Assembly (NCBI GenBank): GCA_963855995.1 | Contig: OY979720.1 | Location: 17,380,430 to 17,444,429, forward strand | Origin: Muricea muricata | Taxonomy: Eukaryota > Cnidaria > Anthozoa > Malacalcyonacea > Plexauridae | Length of the DNA: 64,000 nucleotides | Direction: 5' to 3' | Shown here: positions 30,301 to 39,766 of the stretch, in pieces | Numbering within the stretch: position 1 is the first letter of the stretch | Layout of the letters: every line of letters begins with the position of its first letter | Notes under the pieces: model-generated | What the model was told of the DNA's origin: nothing | Database searches by the model: none | The model's input: the letters and a program-made list of their open reading frames with translations, nothing else | Position numbers and translations under genes: made by a program

Positions 30301-31537
30301 AATTAAGTCTCACCATGAATTTAAGGGCTGATTATATGGTCCCGCTTACCCGGGATTAAGTGAAGCGTAAAAATGTCATTTTATGAAACGAGACGACCAA
30401 AGTTCGAATGCTTTCAGCATTGATCAATACAAAGATAGATTTAACAAAAATTAATGCGATATACACCATTTTGTTTACTTCATATTTCGACAAAACGAAA
30501 ATCTCAAGCAATCAAGGTTAAGCATTTTTTACAACGTAAACTGACTTATTTCAATACCTCAAAATCATGTTACGCGTCACGTAATCCCGGGTAAACGGGG
30601 ATCATATAATCAACCCCCCTAAGTATTCAGGGTTGGTAGATTGGTAGATTAACAATGCTCATTGTTTGCCTTTGTATTTGCCTTTTGTTCTCTTTGTTAT
30701 TTTGATGTTACTAATGACGGTTTGGCTTATTTATTCATAAAATCTACCAACCCTGTAAGTATTACCATGAAAACAAAGCAAGCAGTATTCCCATGGGAAT
30801 TTAGAATGCCAAAAAACGCATTGATGATTCAAATTAACAGAGAAATATACAAATATTATTTTCCCCCTGGGAATTAGAATAAAAATATCTCGATTCCCTT
30901 GTTTTAAACATATATGATCTTAGAATATTTTAATTCAATCTCAATTTTTATGTCAATTTTTTGCTTTTTCTTCTTTCACAACGAAAAACAATGATTTTAT
31001 TCAACGAGAAACAATAGAATTTATTAAATCCTCTTTGATCTCTCAATAAGTATCTTGTTTTCTACTAACTTACATTTGTATAACTTCCAATACTGTCGTA
31101 TTAGCAATGTCTAGCTTGCTTTTTCATTCTTGTGGGTTTTTTTCTTTTGTCGGCCATATCTTTCAGCATCGTTCATTCTGGTCTTTTCTTCTTGAATTTC
31201 GTTACGTCTTATCACCTAATAGTATTGATTGTAGACTACGATTATGGATATAACTATGTATTGTATAAAACTGTTCTAAAAAGAAGTAAACTAAAAAGGA
31301 AACGTTTTGCTTTACTTAACGTAGTTGTGAATCATTTTCAACATCAAACAAAAAACTGTTTCTGTTAACATGCAAAATTTGACGGTAATTTTCGTCAAGT
31401 ATTCATGCCAACTATTTCATAAGATTGAATCGTTTTCATTTAAAGGTTCCAAGGTTAGGGGTATACCCGACAAAAGAGCTTCGTGTTCATATAAATGACC
31501 CATTGAACTCTATGAAACACTGGAACAACAACTCCAG
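24313..31537 (+). CDS. Candidate exons of an unidentified spliced gene, left-arm copy
   Basis: Four short open blocks have good splice sites and match in the other arm. They are 24411-24465 (AG acceptor TTTTGTCTAG; GVQKIFKIFEAIQPLFQ), 25687-25767 (RFESSMNAYPVGPQVNTVDE), 29355-29398 (AKLKEKLKEDLYANR) and 31424-31537 (HLKVPRLGVYPTKELRVHIN then DPLNSMKHWNNNS). Exons 1 to 2 join in phase through the split codon G-AT, and exons 3 to 4 join in phase. At least one exon is missing between 25767 and 29355 because the phases do not meet. Against the right-arm copy, exon 1 is identical and exons 2 and 3 each differ by one synonymous base. I recognise no family. A longer exon starting at 24313 is possible, but its extra part is more divergent. 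Confidence 0.45.
28251..28278 (+). repeat. SINE-like core fragment
   Basis: CTCCGGGTACTCCGGTTTCT followed by TCCCACA resembles the conserved central domain of a widespread invertebrate SINE group, as I recall the MetaSINE core. Related text occurs at 25344-25376 and, weakly, near 35671-35695. Mirror copies lie near 51240-51267. Heads and tails could not be delimited here. Confidence 0.4.
28982..29039 (-). CDS. Weak exon candidate on the minus strand (mirror 50480-50537)
   Basis: On the minus strand a good acceptor (TTTAATTTGTTAG, or TTTGTCAG in the mirror) and a CAAG/GTTGGT donor bound 58 bases. The bases appear identical in the two arms. They would join in phase to the exon at 34831-34912, giving MYARLLSREDQLSNCISICK after the junction. 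A second frame is also open, so the coding call is weak. Confidence 0.25.
30325..30618. mobile_element. 294-bp MITE with ~46-bp inverted termini and TTAA-type target
   Basis: The left end GGGCTGATTATATGGTCCCG is the imperfect reverse complement of the right end. Both arms run on through TTACCCGGGATTA to GCGTAA. TTAA precedes the element at 30321 and the partly mutated CTAA follows at 30619. The same site in tandem unit B (around 32059-32066) has only a single uninterrupted TTTAAGTAT, an empty site. A TTAA target is typical of piggyBac-like elements. The GGG terminus is not the usual piggyBac CCC, so I do not assign the superfamily. Confidence 0.8.
30628..30755. mobile_element. 128-bp hAT-type MITE with 8-bp target duplication
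   Basis: The termini CAGGGTTGGTAGATT and AATCTACCAACCCTG are perfect inverted repeats, flanked by the 8-bp duplication TAAGTATT at 30620-30627 and 30756-30763. CAGGG ends with 8-bp duplications are hAT hallmarks. It landed in the flank of the TTAA MITE. The right arm lacks it at the corresponding point near 48657-48666. The 54-codon open frame crossing it is chance. Confidence 0.9.
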
Positions 31538-31680
31538 GTAAAAGCGTTTGGGTGAACAATGAGGTTTATCAAACATTATTATTATTTATTGCAAATATTT
31601 TAGGAGTTTTGATTGGTTAAGAGCTAAAGATTAAATCGTCATATCCGCTTGGTAGTTGCCCAAATTTGGGGTTGAAAATA

Positions 31681-31759
31681 AATATACGACATTATGACTC
31701 ATTTCGTCGTATATTGAAAACAAATATACGACATTATGAGTCATTTCGTCGTATATTGA
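31681..31759. repeat. Tandem palindromic repeat, ~42-bp unit (2 copies)
   Basis: The unit has arms ATATACGAC and GTCGTATAT around ATTATGAGTCATTT, separated by GAAAACAA. There are two copies here, three at 32985-33107 in tandem unit B, and mirror blocks at 46363-46487 (three) and 47713-47790 (two). It resembles no CRISPR array, because the spacers are short and identical. Confidence 0.8.
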
Positions 31760-32727
31760 CTTCCTTGTAATCTGACAATTGTTTTAAGAATATTTTTCTG
31801 TTCCATTAATAGCAGTTTGTGTCTTCTTACTTTCAAAGCGAGCGTGTAAACTGAGTTTAACATATTTTCAAAAAATAATAAAACAATTATTGAATTCAGT
31901 TCTCGCAGGATATGAGGAATTATTAAGGCAGAGGTTTGTGTTATCTGCTGAAGCCGAAGGCTGAGGTTGCTTTACCAAGCAAACCAAAACCCGGAAGCAC
32001 CAAGATACTTATCATATTCATAATCAAAGAGGATTCTCGTATAAATTAAGTCTCACCATGAATTTAAGTATCACCATGAAAACAAAGCAAGCAGTATTCC
32101 CATGGGAATTTAAAATACCAAAAAACGCATTGATGATTCAAATTAACAGAGAAATATACAAATATTATTTTCCCCCTGGGAATTAGAATAAAAACATCTC
32201 GATCCCCTTGTTTTAAACATATGATCTTAGAATATTTTCATTCAATCTCAATTTTTAAGTCAATGTTTTGCTTTTTCTTCTTTCACAACGAAAAACAATG
32301 ATTTTGTTCAACGAGAAACAATAGAATTTATTAAATCCTCTTTGATCTCTCAATAAGTATCTTGTGCTCTACTAACTTACATTTGTATAACTTCCAATAC
32401 TGTCGTATTAGCAATGTCTAGCTTGCTTTCTCATTCACATTTCTTCTTTTGTCGGTCCATATCTTTCAGCATCGTTCATTCTGGTCTTTTCTTCTTGAAT
32501 TTCATTACATCTTATTACCTAAAAATATTGATTGTAGACAACGATTATGGAAAATTCGTTAGCTGTTGTATAAAACTATTCTAAAAAGAAGTAAACTAAA
32601 AGGAAAAGTTTTGCTTTACGTAACGTAGTTGTGAATCATTTTCAACATCAAACAAAAAACTGTTTCTGTTAACATGCAAAATTTGACGGTAATTGTCGTC
32701 AAGTATTCATGCCAACTATTTCATTAG

Positions 32728-32841
32728 ATTGAATCGTTTTCATTTAAAGGTTCCAAGGTTAGGGGTATACCCGACAAAAGAGATTCGTGTTCGTATAAAT
32801 GACCCATTGAACTCTATGAAACACTGGAACGACAACTCCAG
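32728..32841 (+). CDS. Duplicated copy of the exon candidate at 31424-31537
   Basis: The same length (114 nt), phases, acceptor position (CATTAG here) and CAG/GTAAAA donor are kept as in the unit A copy. The reading changes by a few residues (KEIRVRIN in place of KELRVHIN, and NDNS for NNNS). It could be a mutually exclusive or tandem exon of the unidentified gene, or simply a by-product of the tandem duplication. Mirror copies are at 46626-46739 and 47928-48041. The 47928 copy has changed its last exon base from G to A. Confidence 0.4.
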
Positions 32842-33255
32842 GTAAAAGCGTTTGGGTGAACAATGAGGTTCATCAAACATTATTATTATCTATTGAAAAT
32901 ATTTTAGGAGTTTTGATTGGTTAAGAGCTAAAGATTAAATCGTCATATCCGCTTGGTAGTTGCCCAAATTTGGGGTTTAAAATAAATATACCACATTATG
33001 AGTCATTTCGTCGTATATTGAATTAAACAAATATACGACATTATGAGTCATTTCGTCGTATATTGAAAACAAATATACGACATTAAGACTCATTTCGTCG
33101 TATGTTGATTGACCTTATAATCTGACAATTGTTTTAAGAATATTTTTTCTGTTCCATTAATAGCAGTTTGTGTCTTCTTACTTACAAAGCACGCGTTTAA
33201 ACTGAGTTTAAAATATTTTCAAAAAATAATAAAACAATTGTTGAATTCAGTTCTC

Positions 33256-33359
33256 GCAGGATATGGGGAATTATTAAGGCAGAGGTTTGTGTTATCTGCC
33301 TCAGCCTTCGTCTTCGGCAATAACACAAACCTCTGCCTTAATAATTCCTCATATCCTGC
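33256..33359. repeat. 104-bp near-perfect hairpin
   Basis: GCAGGATATGGGGAATTATT through TTATCTGCC is followed, after a short GC-rich loop, by its reverse complement ending CATATCCTGC. A half element lies at 31904-31965 at the end of tandem unit A. The mirror is at 46111-46214. It is probably a short fold-back transposon. Confidence 0.8.
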
Positions 33360-33584
33360 TCGACCTCATTCAATAACTGGTTAATGTTGTGAACAGTTTA
33401 CCGTAGTTTTCTCGGCTATTTCCTTTCTCAAAAAGAAACCAAGCTGTAAGTCCATAAATTATAACATCACTTTTTAAATCAAAGTGTAGACATTAAATCT
33501 CGATACATTCCTGGCACATGGTGTCAACCGCGCCGACAAGAAGTAATGGAGAGGGACTGACAATTGAACTGCAATTGATCTCAG

Positions 33585-33600
33585 CCCCCCCCCCCCCCCC
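33585..33600 (+). repeat. C16 homopolymer (mirror G14 at 45872)
   Basis: Sixteen consecutive C residues; the mirror position holds fourteen G. Length differences in homopolymers between arms may be true microsatellite drift or sequencing error. Confidence 0.9.
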
Positions 33601-34279
33601 GCGAGAAGTTGCGCGCCTCTGCATGTGAAGCCTAGTTTCATTTTGGTCGTAAAGCCTGATTCACACCTGTCGTAAGAATCGGGGATTTTCTCCTTCTGAT
33701 GGATGTGAATGAGTATGTGAACAAATTAAATATGGGACAAATTTTAGATTGCTTTTGCAAGGGTATAGAACTGCCTTAATCACATCGGCCAGAAGAAGCC
33801 GACTCAGATTTTTACGACTAGTGTAAACCAGGCTTAACTGTCGTCGCAAAGTCATTCTCGACGATGTGATATAGTCTGGATCTACCTTTTCATTTGTGGA
33901 CTGTATTCAAATTAGTTTTAGTATAATTTTTTTAGTAAATAATGGTTTTCAAGCATTTTGATTGGTTGCCTAACCAGTAAATACGAGGCATTATTTACTA
34001 GTTGGCATTTTTTTAAAATGACCGCTAATGAAAGTAGTTTTAATGTTTTATACTTTTGCCAATATTAGCAAATGGAGAAAATTGCATTGATATAAACTCA
34101 AAGAATACAAACAAACTTTGATGTTGAACTATTTTAAGGTAATAGATCGTCTGCAAATAACTCATCAAGTACTTATTAAGTAAACTTAAGTCTTTAGGAA
34201 TTTTCAGAAGTAAACTGTATTCATAAAAGACGACAGTGCATTTTATACACGTAAATTTTACTAAAGAAATTATACTAAA

Positions 34280-34382
34280 ACAATTATTCGCCTCAGGCTC
34301 AGTGATTATAGTAAATATTCACCTCGACTTCGTCCCGGTGAATGTTCACCAATAACCACTTCGCCTTCGGCGAATAATTGTT
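34280..34382. repeat. Fold-back element with ACAATTATTCG ends
   Basis: The ends ACAATTATTCGCC and GGCGAATAATTGT are inverted repeats around an interior that also pairs (GTGAATGTTCACC and neighbours). It belongs to the same family as 9648-9718 and is mirrored at 45099-45201. Confidence 0.75.
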
Positions 34383-34503
34383 AAATATTAAGAGTAGATA
34401 CTCTAGTCTAGAAAGCTCACATACTCTATCTCATCGCTCACCTTCATGTATTTACAACATTCACGACTAAATAGAAACTAGGCTAAAAGTGCACATTTCT
34501 TGC

Positions 34504-34736
34504 GGCTGCTTTTCAGTTATCCGTGTTTTACACGTACGTGCACGCACGTAAAAGTTTAAACTCTTCTATTTATAGTTTGTATTTAACAAATAGAATCACT
34601 AAAGTATGCTACTTCGTAGGGAATGCTGAATTCTCTCCATCAAAATATTTGTTTATTTCAAATTTAATATTGAAACTGATTTAGACTTTTACGTGCGTGT
34701 ACGTACGTGTGAAAAACGCGTAACTGGAAAACAGCC
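34504..34736. mobile_element. 233-bp MITE with ~50-bp termini rich in alternating purine-pyrimidine
   Basis: The left end GGCTGCTTTTCAGTTATCCG and the right end (reverse complement GGCTGTTTTCCAGTTACGCG) form inverted repeats. Both continue into ACACGTACGTGCACGCACGT-type sequence, which alternates purine and pyrimidine and is of a kind able to form Z-DNA. The mirror at 44744-44976 has the same length. The target duplication is unclear. Confidence 0.75.
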
Positions 34737-34830
34737 TTACGAAATTGAAGTTTTCCGCAGCAACACGAATTTTGAATCGACTAGAATCGCCGCTAACATT
34801 TGGGCACAAATATTTTTGCTGTGCACTTAC

Positions 34831-34912
34831 ATTTCTAAAACTTGCATGTTGGCCTTGACTCGTTGTTCGATGTCGCAATCTCTGGCTGGTTCTTCGTACC
34901 ACCTTTTACGTC
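34831..34912 (-). CDS. Minus-strand exon candidate (mirror 44568-44649, + strand)
   Basis: Read on the minus strand here, or + in the mirror, a pyrimidine-rich acceptor TTGTTTTTCAAAAG and a consensus donor GTAAGT bound 82 bases. They encode RKRWYEEPARDCDIEQ then RVKANMQVLE. The highly charged, non-repetitive peptide looks coding, and the two arms are identical here. I recognise no family. It is antisense to the exon candidates at 24411-32841, so if both are real two genes interleave. Confidence 0.4.
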
Positions 34913-35006
34913 CTTTTGAAAAACAAGAAATATTTCCATTAGATAAGAGCGAAAACATCTACAATCGTGGGAGTGTGATAGTATACAAATAATGAATGTT
35001 TATGAG

Positions 35007-35124
35007 TGCAATGGTAAGAACATTTTCATGAGGTGAAAGATTGATTGTTCCATTCAACGAGGCGATAGCCGAGTTGAATAGAACAATCAATCTGTTACCG
35101 AAGGAAAATATTCTTAATATTGCA
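35007..35124. repeat. 118-bp palindromic element
   Basis: TGCAATGGTAAGAACATTTT at the left pairs imperfectly with AAAATATTCTTAATATTGCA at the right. The inner arms GATTGATTGTTCCATTCAAC and GTTGAATAGAACAATCAATC pair nearly perfectly. The mirror lies at about 44356-44473. Confidence 0.7.
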
Positions 35125-35554
35125 CGAATAAATTTGTTTTATATAATACCAGACTAATGTTTTTCAAAAACAATTTCACGCATTTGAGTCGTATTTTAGT
35201 ATTTGGATTATTTCGCATTCATCTCAAGACCGAAACCAGCCTAAAGTAAACTACGAAGACCGTACGAAGAGCTTTTTGACGGATGGGAATTGTGAGAGTG
35301 CAATGGGAAAACTATTGCACTCCTGGGAATGCAATGGAACGTTTGCCATTGCACTCTTGGAAAATGGAACTTTTTATTTAATATCACGTGACCATAATCA
35401 ACCAATTAAACGACCAGAATTTAATGAGCTATTATATAAATGACGCTATTCTCCCCAGGAAACTACTTTGTAGTTGTTTTATAAATTAACTACAGTGAAA
35501 CACAAGACAATGTCAGGGAATTTTTCGTGTAGGATCGTTTAATCGTGCACAGCA

Positions 35555-35715
35555 ACGACCAAGTGGTGTAATCGTCTGAGCAAGTGCCTGTCACTTCTGA
35601 AATCGTGGGTTCAATCCCCACTTCAAACTCGTGACGCTTGTGTGAGGAGAACGCTGTGCCCATAAGCATGGGTCTTCTGGTATTCCGGTTTGGGAATGTT
35701 GACAGGGTTGTCAGT
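35555..35715 (+). repeat. tRNA-derived SINE copy
   Basis: A tRNA-like head has box A-like TGGTGTAATCGTCTGAGC (from 35563) and a good box B, GGTTCAATCCC (35609-35619). A body follows with CTTCTGGTATTCCGGTTTGG, related to the SINE core text at 28251. The mirror copy lies at about 43765-43925 on the opposite strand. The 3' end is not sharply defined. Confidence 0.6.
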
Positions 35716-36137
35716 ATTGTAAAATATCAGTAATCAACGGAACGCGAGTAATTGACTAAGATTGTTGAGGCTAGTGTAATTGTCAAGTTGAATAAGTAAT
35801 TCTTCAGAAACTACGGCAAAGCACTCTGGAGGGCTACTGGGATATTGGGTTGTAGTAAACGAAGAGGGTGCTATCCTGGGCATACTAGGGGTAAGATGGG
35901 GGTCAGACAGGATGAAGATTCGATTGGAGTAAATTAAGAAGAAATCAAACGAAGGGCTGAAGTGCAAGGATCACGAAATTCAGACTGTCATCTCAAATCA
36001 AAATCATTTCAAACATCATGTCAGCACTCGTTAGTCAGTTGTTAACAATTGTCTGACTTAATGAGTTCTCACTTGGTCCTAATTTGGAATTCCCTTGAAT
36101 TTGAACTGGAAATCTGAATTTCCTGTTTCTTGTATAG

Positions 36138-36200
36138 AGTGCAGCGTATATGTGCATAATAGAAGAGATTTTGAAGAGGAAAACAAACGGAAAAATAAAA
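36138..36200 (+). CDS. Possible further exon of the unidentified gene
   Basis: A strong pyrimidine tract and acceptor (TTTCTTGTATAG) and a GTAAGT donor bound 63 bases, open in two frames (AAYMCIIEEILKRKTNGKIK in one). The mirror at 43280-43342 is identical. Its phase does not join directly to the exon at 31424-31537. A following open block after an acceptor at 37096 could be terminal, but this is speculative. Confidence 0.3.
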
Positions 36201-36561
36201 GTAAGTTATAAGAAGCAAACTATGTACTAAAAATTATAATAATGATAAGCTCTATATTAATTAGATTAATCCCCATAGGGTGGGTGTCATCACTTGGGAG
36301 GGAGGTTTAAAACAAGAGCAGGGCCAATCACTTCGGTTGCCAAAAGTAATCATGAAAAGTAAGTTAACAGAGAGAAGCTGGTAATAATTCCGTGTTCTCA
36401 GTATGGCGAATATAAATCTTTATCGAACCCTAACACTGACCAACCTTTTATTTGTTATGTTAATTAAGATTTAATTTTGCGTACTGAGAACATGGAATTA
36501 TTACCGAGAAGCTCTACAGAAAAAAGGCATTCATTAATTTTTGATATAAAATTTATGAAAT

Positions 36562-36579
36562 GGGGGGGGGGGGGGGGGG
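36562..36579 (+). repeat. G18 homopolymer (mirror C18 at 42901-42918)
   Basis: Eighteen consecutive G here and eighteen C in the mirror position. The equal length in both arms, against 16 versus 14 for the outer homopolymer pair, fits the higher identity of the inner arms. Confidence 0.9.
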
Positions 36580-38828
36580 CTGAAATTGAGAATTTACTCT
36601 TCTAATATTTGGTTTCTTACCGTTAAATCCATATGAAAATTCTTTTTGTCTGTGGGTTCTCGTATCACTGTTTTAGCGTAACTTTCTCGCAATGTGTGGA
36701 ATATCTAAAGTGTGATGCAATATGTTAGGTATTAACTCCATATAGGCGGCAAGTATTTTAAATTCTTCAAGTAAATTAACATATTTGCCTGAATCAATTG
36801 AAAATTATTTTACCTTGAAAAGGTTCTGTTTTTATCTTCTCAACGGTGTTCCATTTCGAACCGTCCTTTTACGGAACAGCTGCAGAGAGAGTAATAGAAA
36901 CTTAGTCATATATATCAGTACATTTATTTAAATTTAAAAGTAGGATTTCGACCTGGTAAGCAAAACGAATTTCTTCAGATATAAAAGCATTTAACAACTA
37001 AAACATGCTAAAAATAGTTAGAGAACACTTACATGTGTAATAAAAATCCGATATTGTTGATGTCCAATCACACTAGAACAATTTTCCTTGCATTTTTAGA
37101 TTGGACAAGAAGACGACGCCATTTTGGTTTTAACTTCTGTTGACAACGCCACATTTTCCTTCGCTATTTTTCTCTATTTCTTCGTCATTTTGGCTCGAAT
37201 CTCCTCCAAATGTTTCCATCACCATTTCTATCGAATCAACAGATGTAGAAGATGTGTGTTTGATAACAATTTAACGACTTGTGGCTTGTAAAGTTTCTGT
37301 CCCGAGCAGACATTTTGGACAAACCTTCTTCTTCGACGACCAAGCAGTAAATGACGTCAGATGACCATTGTCCAGCAGAAAATACCCGTATGTACAATGT
37401 TTAATGATCTTTGTACGAAGCTTAAAGTAAGATTTTATTGCGAGAATTAAGTGTTTTTGCTATTATTTTTCACTCATAGTATTCTCTAATCTCTTTGTTT
37501 GTACTTTACTCATTTATTTTGCAAAAGAAGCGCCTGCAAGGGGCGTTTTTATATATTTTTTTATTTGCATGCTGATGAGCAAGGAAAGACCCGTTCGAGT
37601 TCTCATTGGCAATCAACTTTCCCTCCGTGGCCGAGAGGTAAAAATAACTGTCTTCCCGATTTCGCACATCGTTTGAATATGATTTTGGATGGATCGTCGA
37701 CAGGTTAAGTCCAACGGTTGCTCAGTTGGTGGGAATTTAATTCTTCACTCGCTTAGTTGGACAGACCGGTCGACGATCCACCCAAAACTCAAGATAAGGT
37801 TGGGCGTGGAGTGCAGGAAAACACTAGGCAGTACGAGGAGGCCAAGGAGGCAAACGTTATCTGCCTGGTGTTTTTAACTACTATTTAAGCAAATTTCCTT
37901 AACTTGACTGTTGGGGACAGGCCTGTAGGGTTGGTGCATTGAAGACTTCTCGCCGTTATTTCCCTTTCAAGAAGACAAGTTGTCTTCGTCGAGAAATAAC
38001 GACGAGAAGACTTCAAGGCACCACTAAACCAATACACTCGTCTGTAAAACTACAGTGTAGTGGTTTAGCTGGCTACACCACTACACTGTGCCAAATGTAT
38101 ATGGCGGTCTTCTTCCCAAAGCTTACGGTGCACAAAGCATGGATGCGCAAGATGCGCAAACACTTTAAAGCCTTTAAAACAAGTGTTTTCTTTTAGAAAA
38201 GAGTCAAAGACGACAACGCTTACTAAATCAAAGCCTGTGCTCATGTTTAAGTTGTTCAGCTATGTTTAACGGTCTGTAATGGCGCGGTCTTTGCAAGAAG
38301 GCATGAAGCATGTAGATACAAAGACGCGCAAACACATTAAAGCCTTTAAAGCTAGTGTTTTCTTTCAGGAAAGGGTCGAAGAGGGTAACGCTTACTAAAT
38401 CAAATCCGTGTACTCATGTTGTAAGTTGTTCAGTTATGTTTAACGATCTTTAATGGCGTGGTCTTTGCAAGAAGGAAAGTCAGTTTTCATGTAGTTATTG
38501 ACTTTCTGTGAGACGTTTCTTTCTTGATCGAGCTTTGTATGCCGTTGCGTTCAGTGTCCTTGATATAGGAGTCATGTATTTATGGCCTTGGGTTTAATTC
38601 CCAAACACTGAATGGCAGTCTTTAGCTCTTTCAAGTGATGAGATAGCATTTTACCAGATGGCGTTGCGTTATTGCTTTGCCTAGTTTCTATGTCACACTG
38701 TAACCAAACAAATACGATATTCTGTAAGCCTTAACTTCGTACGCTTCCGATTCAGTTTTTATTGTTTTGATTGCAAATTATCAATGGTTTTTTATGCTTG
38801 CTTTTAAACATTGCCGACAATGGTATCG

Positions 38829-39101
38829 TTAATGTAGCTCAAAATTGTAAGAGCTAGGGTGATACAGATCTTTTGTGCAAAGCTTTCTCGTTGATAGGGA
38901 ACTATTGATCCTATCATGGAAACTTATATCAAGATACGTACTCCCAACAGGAACGTTTGAAACTCGCAGCTTGTACAAGTAACGAACTTTGTAGGTTATA
39001 TCACATGAAAACTGCAGAGAAACAACATGCACGTTGTGGTCGTAAAATACTAGCTGCCTGTCAACGAGAATGGCACTCGTAACTCGTGTATAACCACGCA
39101 T
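38829..39101 (-). CDS. 90-codon ORF in the core of the long-inverted-repeat element (left copy)
   Basis: The ORF starts MRGYTRVTSAILVDRQLVFY and ends NFELH. It fills almost exactly the only non-palindromic part of the element. The mirror copy at 40379-40651 differs by one residue (Asp to His). I recognise no family and see no catalytic motif. It may be the remnant of an element-encoded protein or a chance frame. Confidence 0.3.
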   Translation of the reverse strand: MRGYTRVTSAILVDRQLVFYDHNVHVVSLQFSCDITYKVRYLYKLRVSNVPVGSTYLDISFHDRINSSLSTRKLCTKDLYHPSSYNFELH

Positions 39102-39714
39102 TTCACAACGTTACCAGTGTCGGCAATATCTAAAAGTAACCATGATAATTTACCATCAAACAGTAGAAACTGAATCGGCAGCGTTTTCAGTTAAGGCCTA
39201 CAAAATATACCATGTGTTTGGTTACCGTTTGACATAGTAACTAGGCAAAGCAATAACGCGTGTCATCTTGTTGAAATGCTTTCTCATTACTTGAAAGAGC
39301 TAAATACTGCCATTCAGTGTTTGGGAATTAAACCCAAGGCCATAAATACATGACTCCTATATCAAGGACACTGAACGCAATGGCATACAAAGCTCGATCA
39401 AGAAAGAAATGACCCACAGAAAGTCAATGATAATTACATGCAAACCGTGGCTTTCCTTGTTTCTTCTTTTTTTCCCTTCTTAAAACATGAGTACACGGCA
39501 TTGATTTCGTGAGCGTATTCGTCTTAGACTTTTTCCTGAAAGAAAACATTTGCTTTAAAGGCTTTACGCATCTTTGCACATCCATGCTTCTGGTACCGCA
39601 ATGTAGTTTTACAGTGTACTGGTTTAGTGGTGCTTTAAAGTCTGCTCGACCTTATTTTTCGACGAAGACAACTTGTCTTCTTAATAGAAGAGAAATAGCG
39701 GCGAGAAAAGTCTT

Positions 39715-39766
39715 TTGAACAAGTTTAATTGACTGTTGGGCACAGGCCTGTGGGGCTGGTGCATTG
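39715..39766. other. 52-bp asymmetric centre of the giant palindrome
   Basis: The left arm ends at AAGTCTT (39714) and the right arm begins AAGACTT (39767). The 52 bases between do not pair with themselves as a whole. From 39731 they match the terminus found at 37906, so the spacer is the end of the right-hand element. Confidence 0.9.

Larger units (their letters stand above)
30230..33310 (+). repeat. Tandem duplication of a ~1.3-kb unit, left arm
   Basis: Unit A (30230-31973) and unit B (31974 to about 33310) start with the same bases (ACCAAGCAAACCAAA then CCCGGAAGCACCAAGATAC) and match throughout, apart from elements inserted only in unit A. Each contains one copy of the exon candidate with PTKELRVHIN-type sequence (31424-31537 and 32728-32841) and a block of palindromic tandem repeats. 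The right arm carries the mirror pair, about 46150-47490 and 47490-49270, so the tandem duplication is older than the two arms. Confidence 0.85.
23521..39714 (+). repeat. Left arm of giant inverted repeat (~16.2 kb)
   Basis: The arm is the reverse complement of 39767-56714. Paired landmarks add to a near-constant sum: 37499 with 41981 (79480), 34681 with 44799 (79480), 30010 with 49486 (79496), 25255 with 54266 (79521). The sum drifts only where indels occur. Homology begins at about 23521, where TACAAATGTTAAGCATGCTT pairs with bases ending near 56714. The arm holds candidate exons of an unidentified gene, SINE pieces, several MITEs, a tandem duplication (30230-33310) and the inner nested palindromes. 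Confidence 0.95.

Noticed and set aside
31681..33107. CRISPR-like repeat array
   Set aside because: Repeats are palindromic, but the spacers are about 8 bases and near-identical, and the host is a eukaryote. It is a minisatellite.
37499..38196. Three frames repeated identically in the right arm
   Set aside because: Their identity reflects the palindrome itself, not selection. The frames run through hairpins and have no protein-like features.
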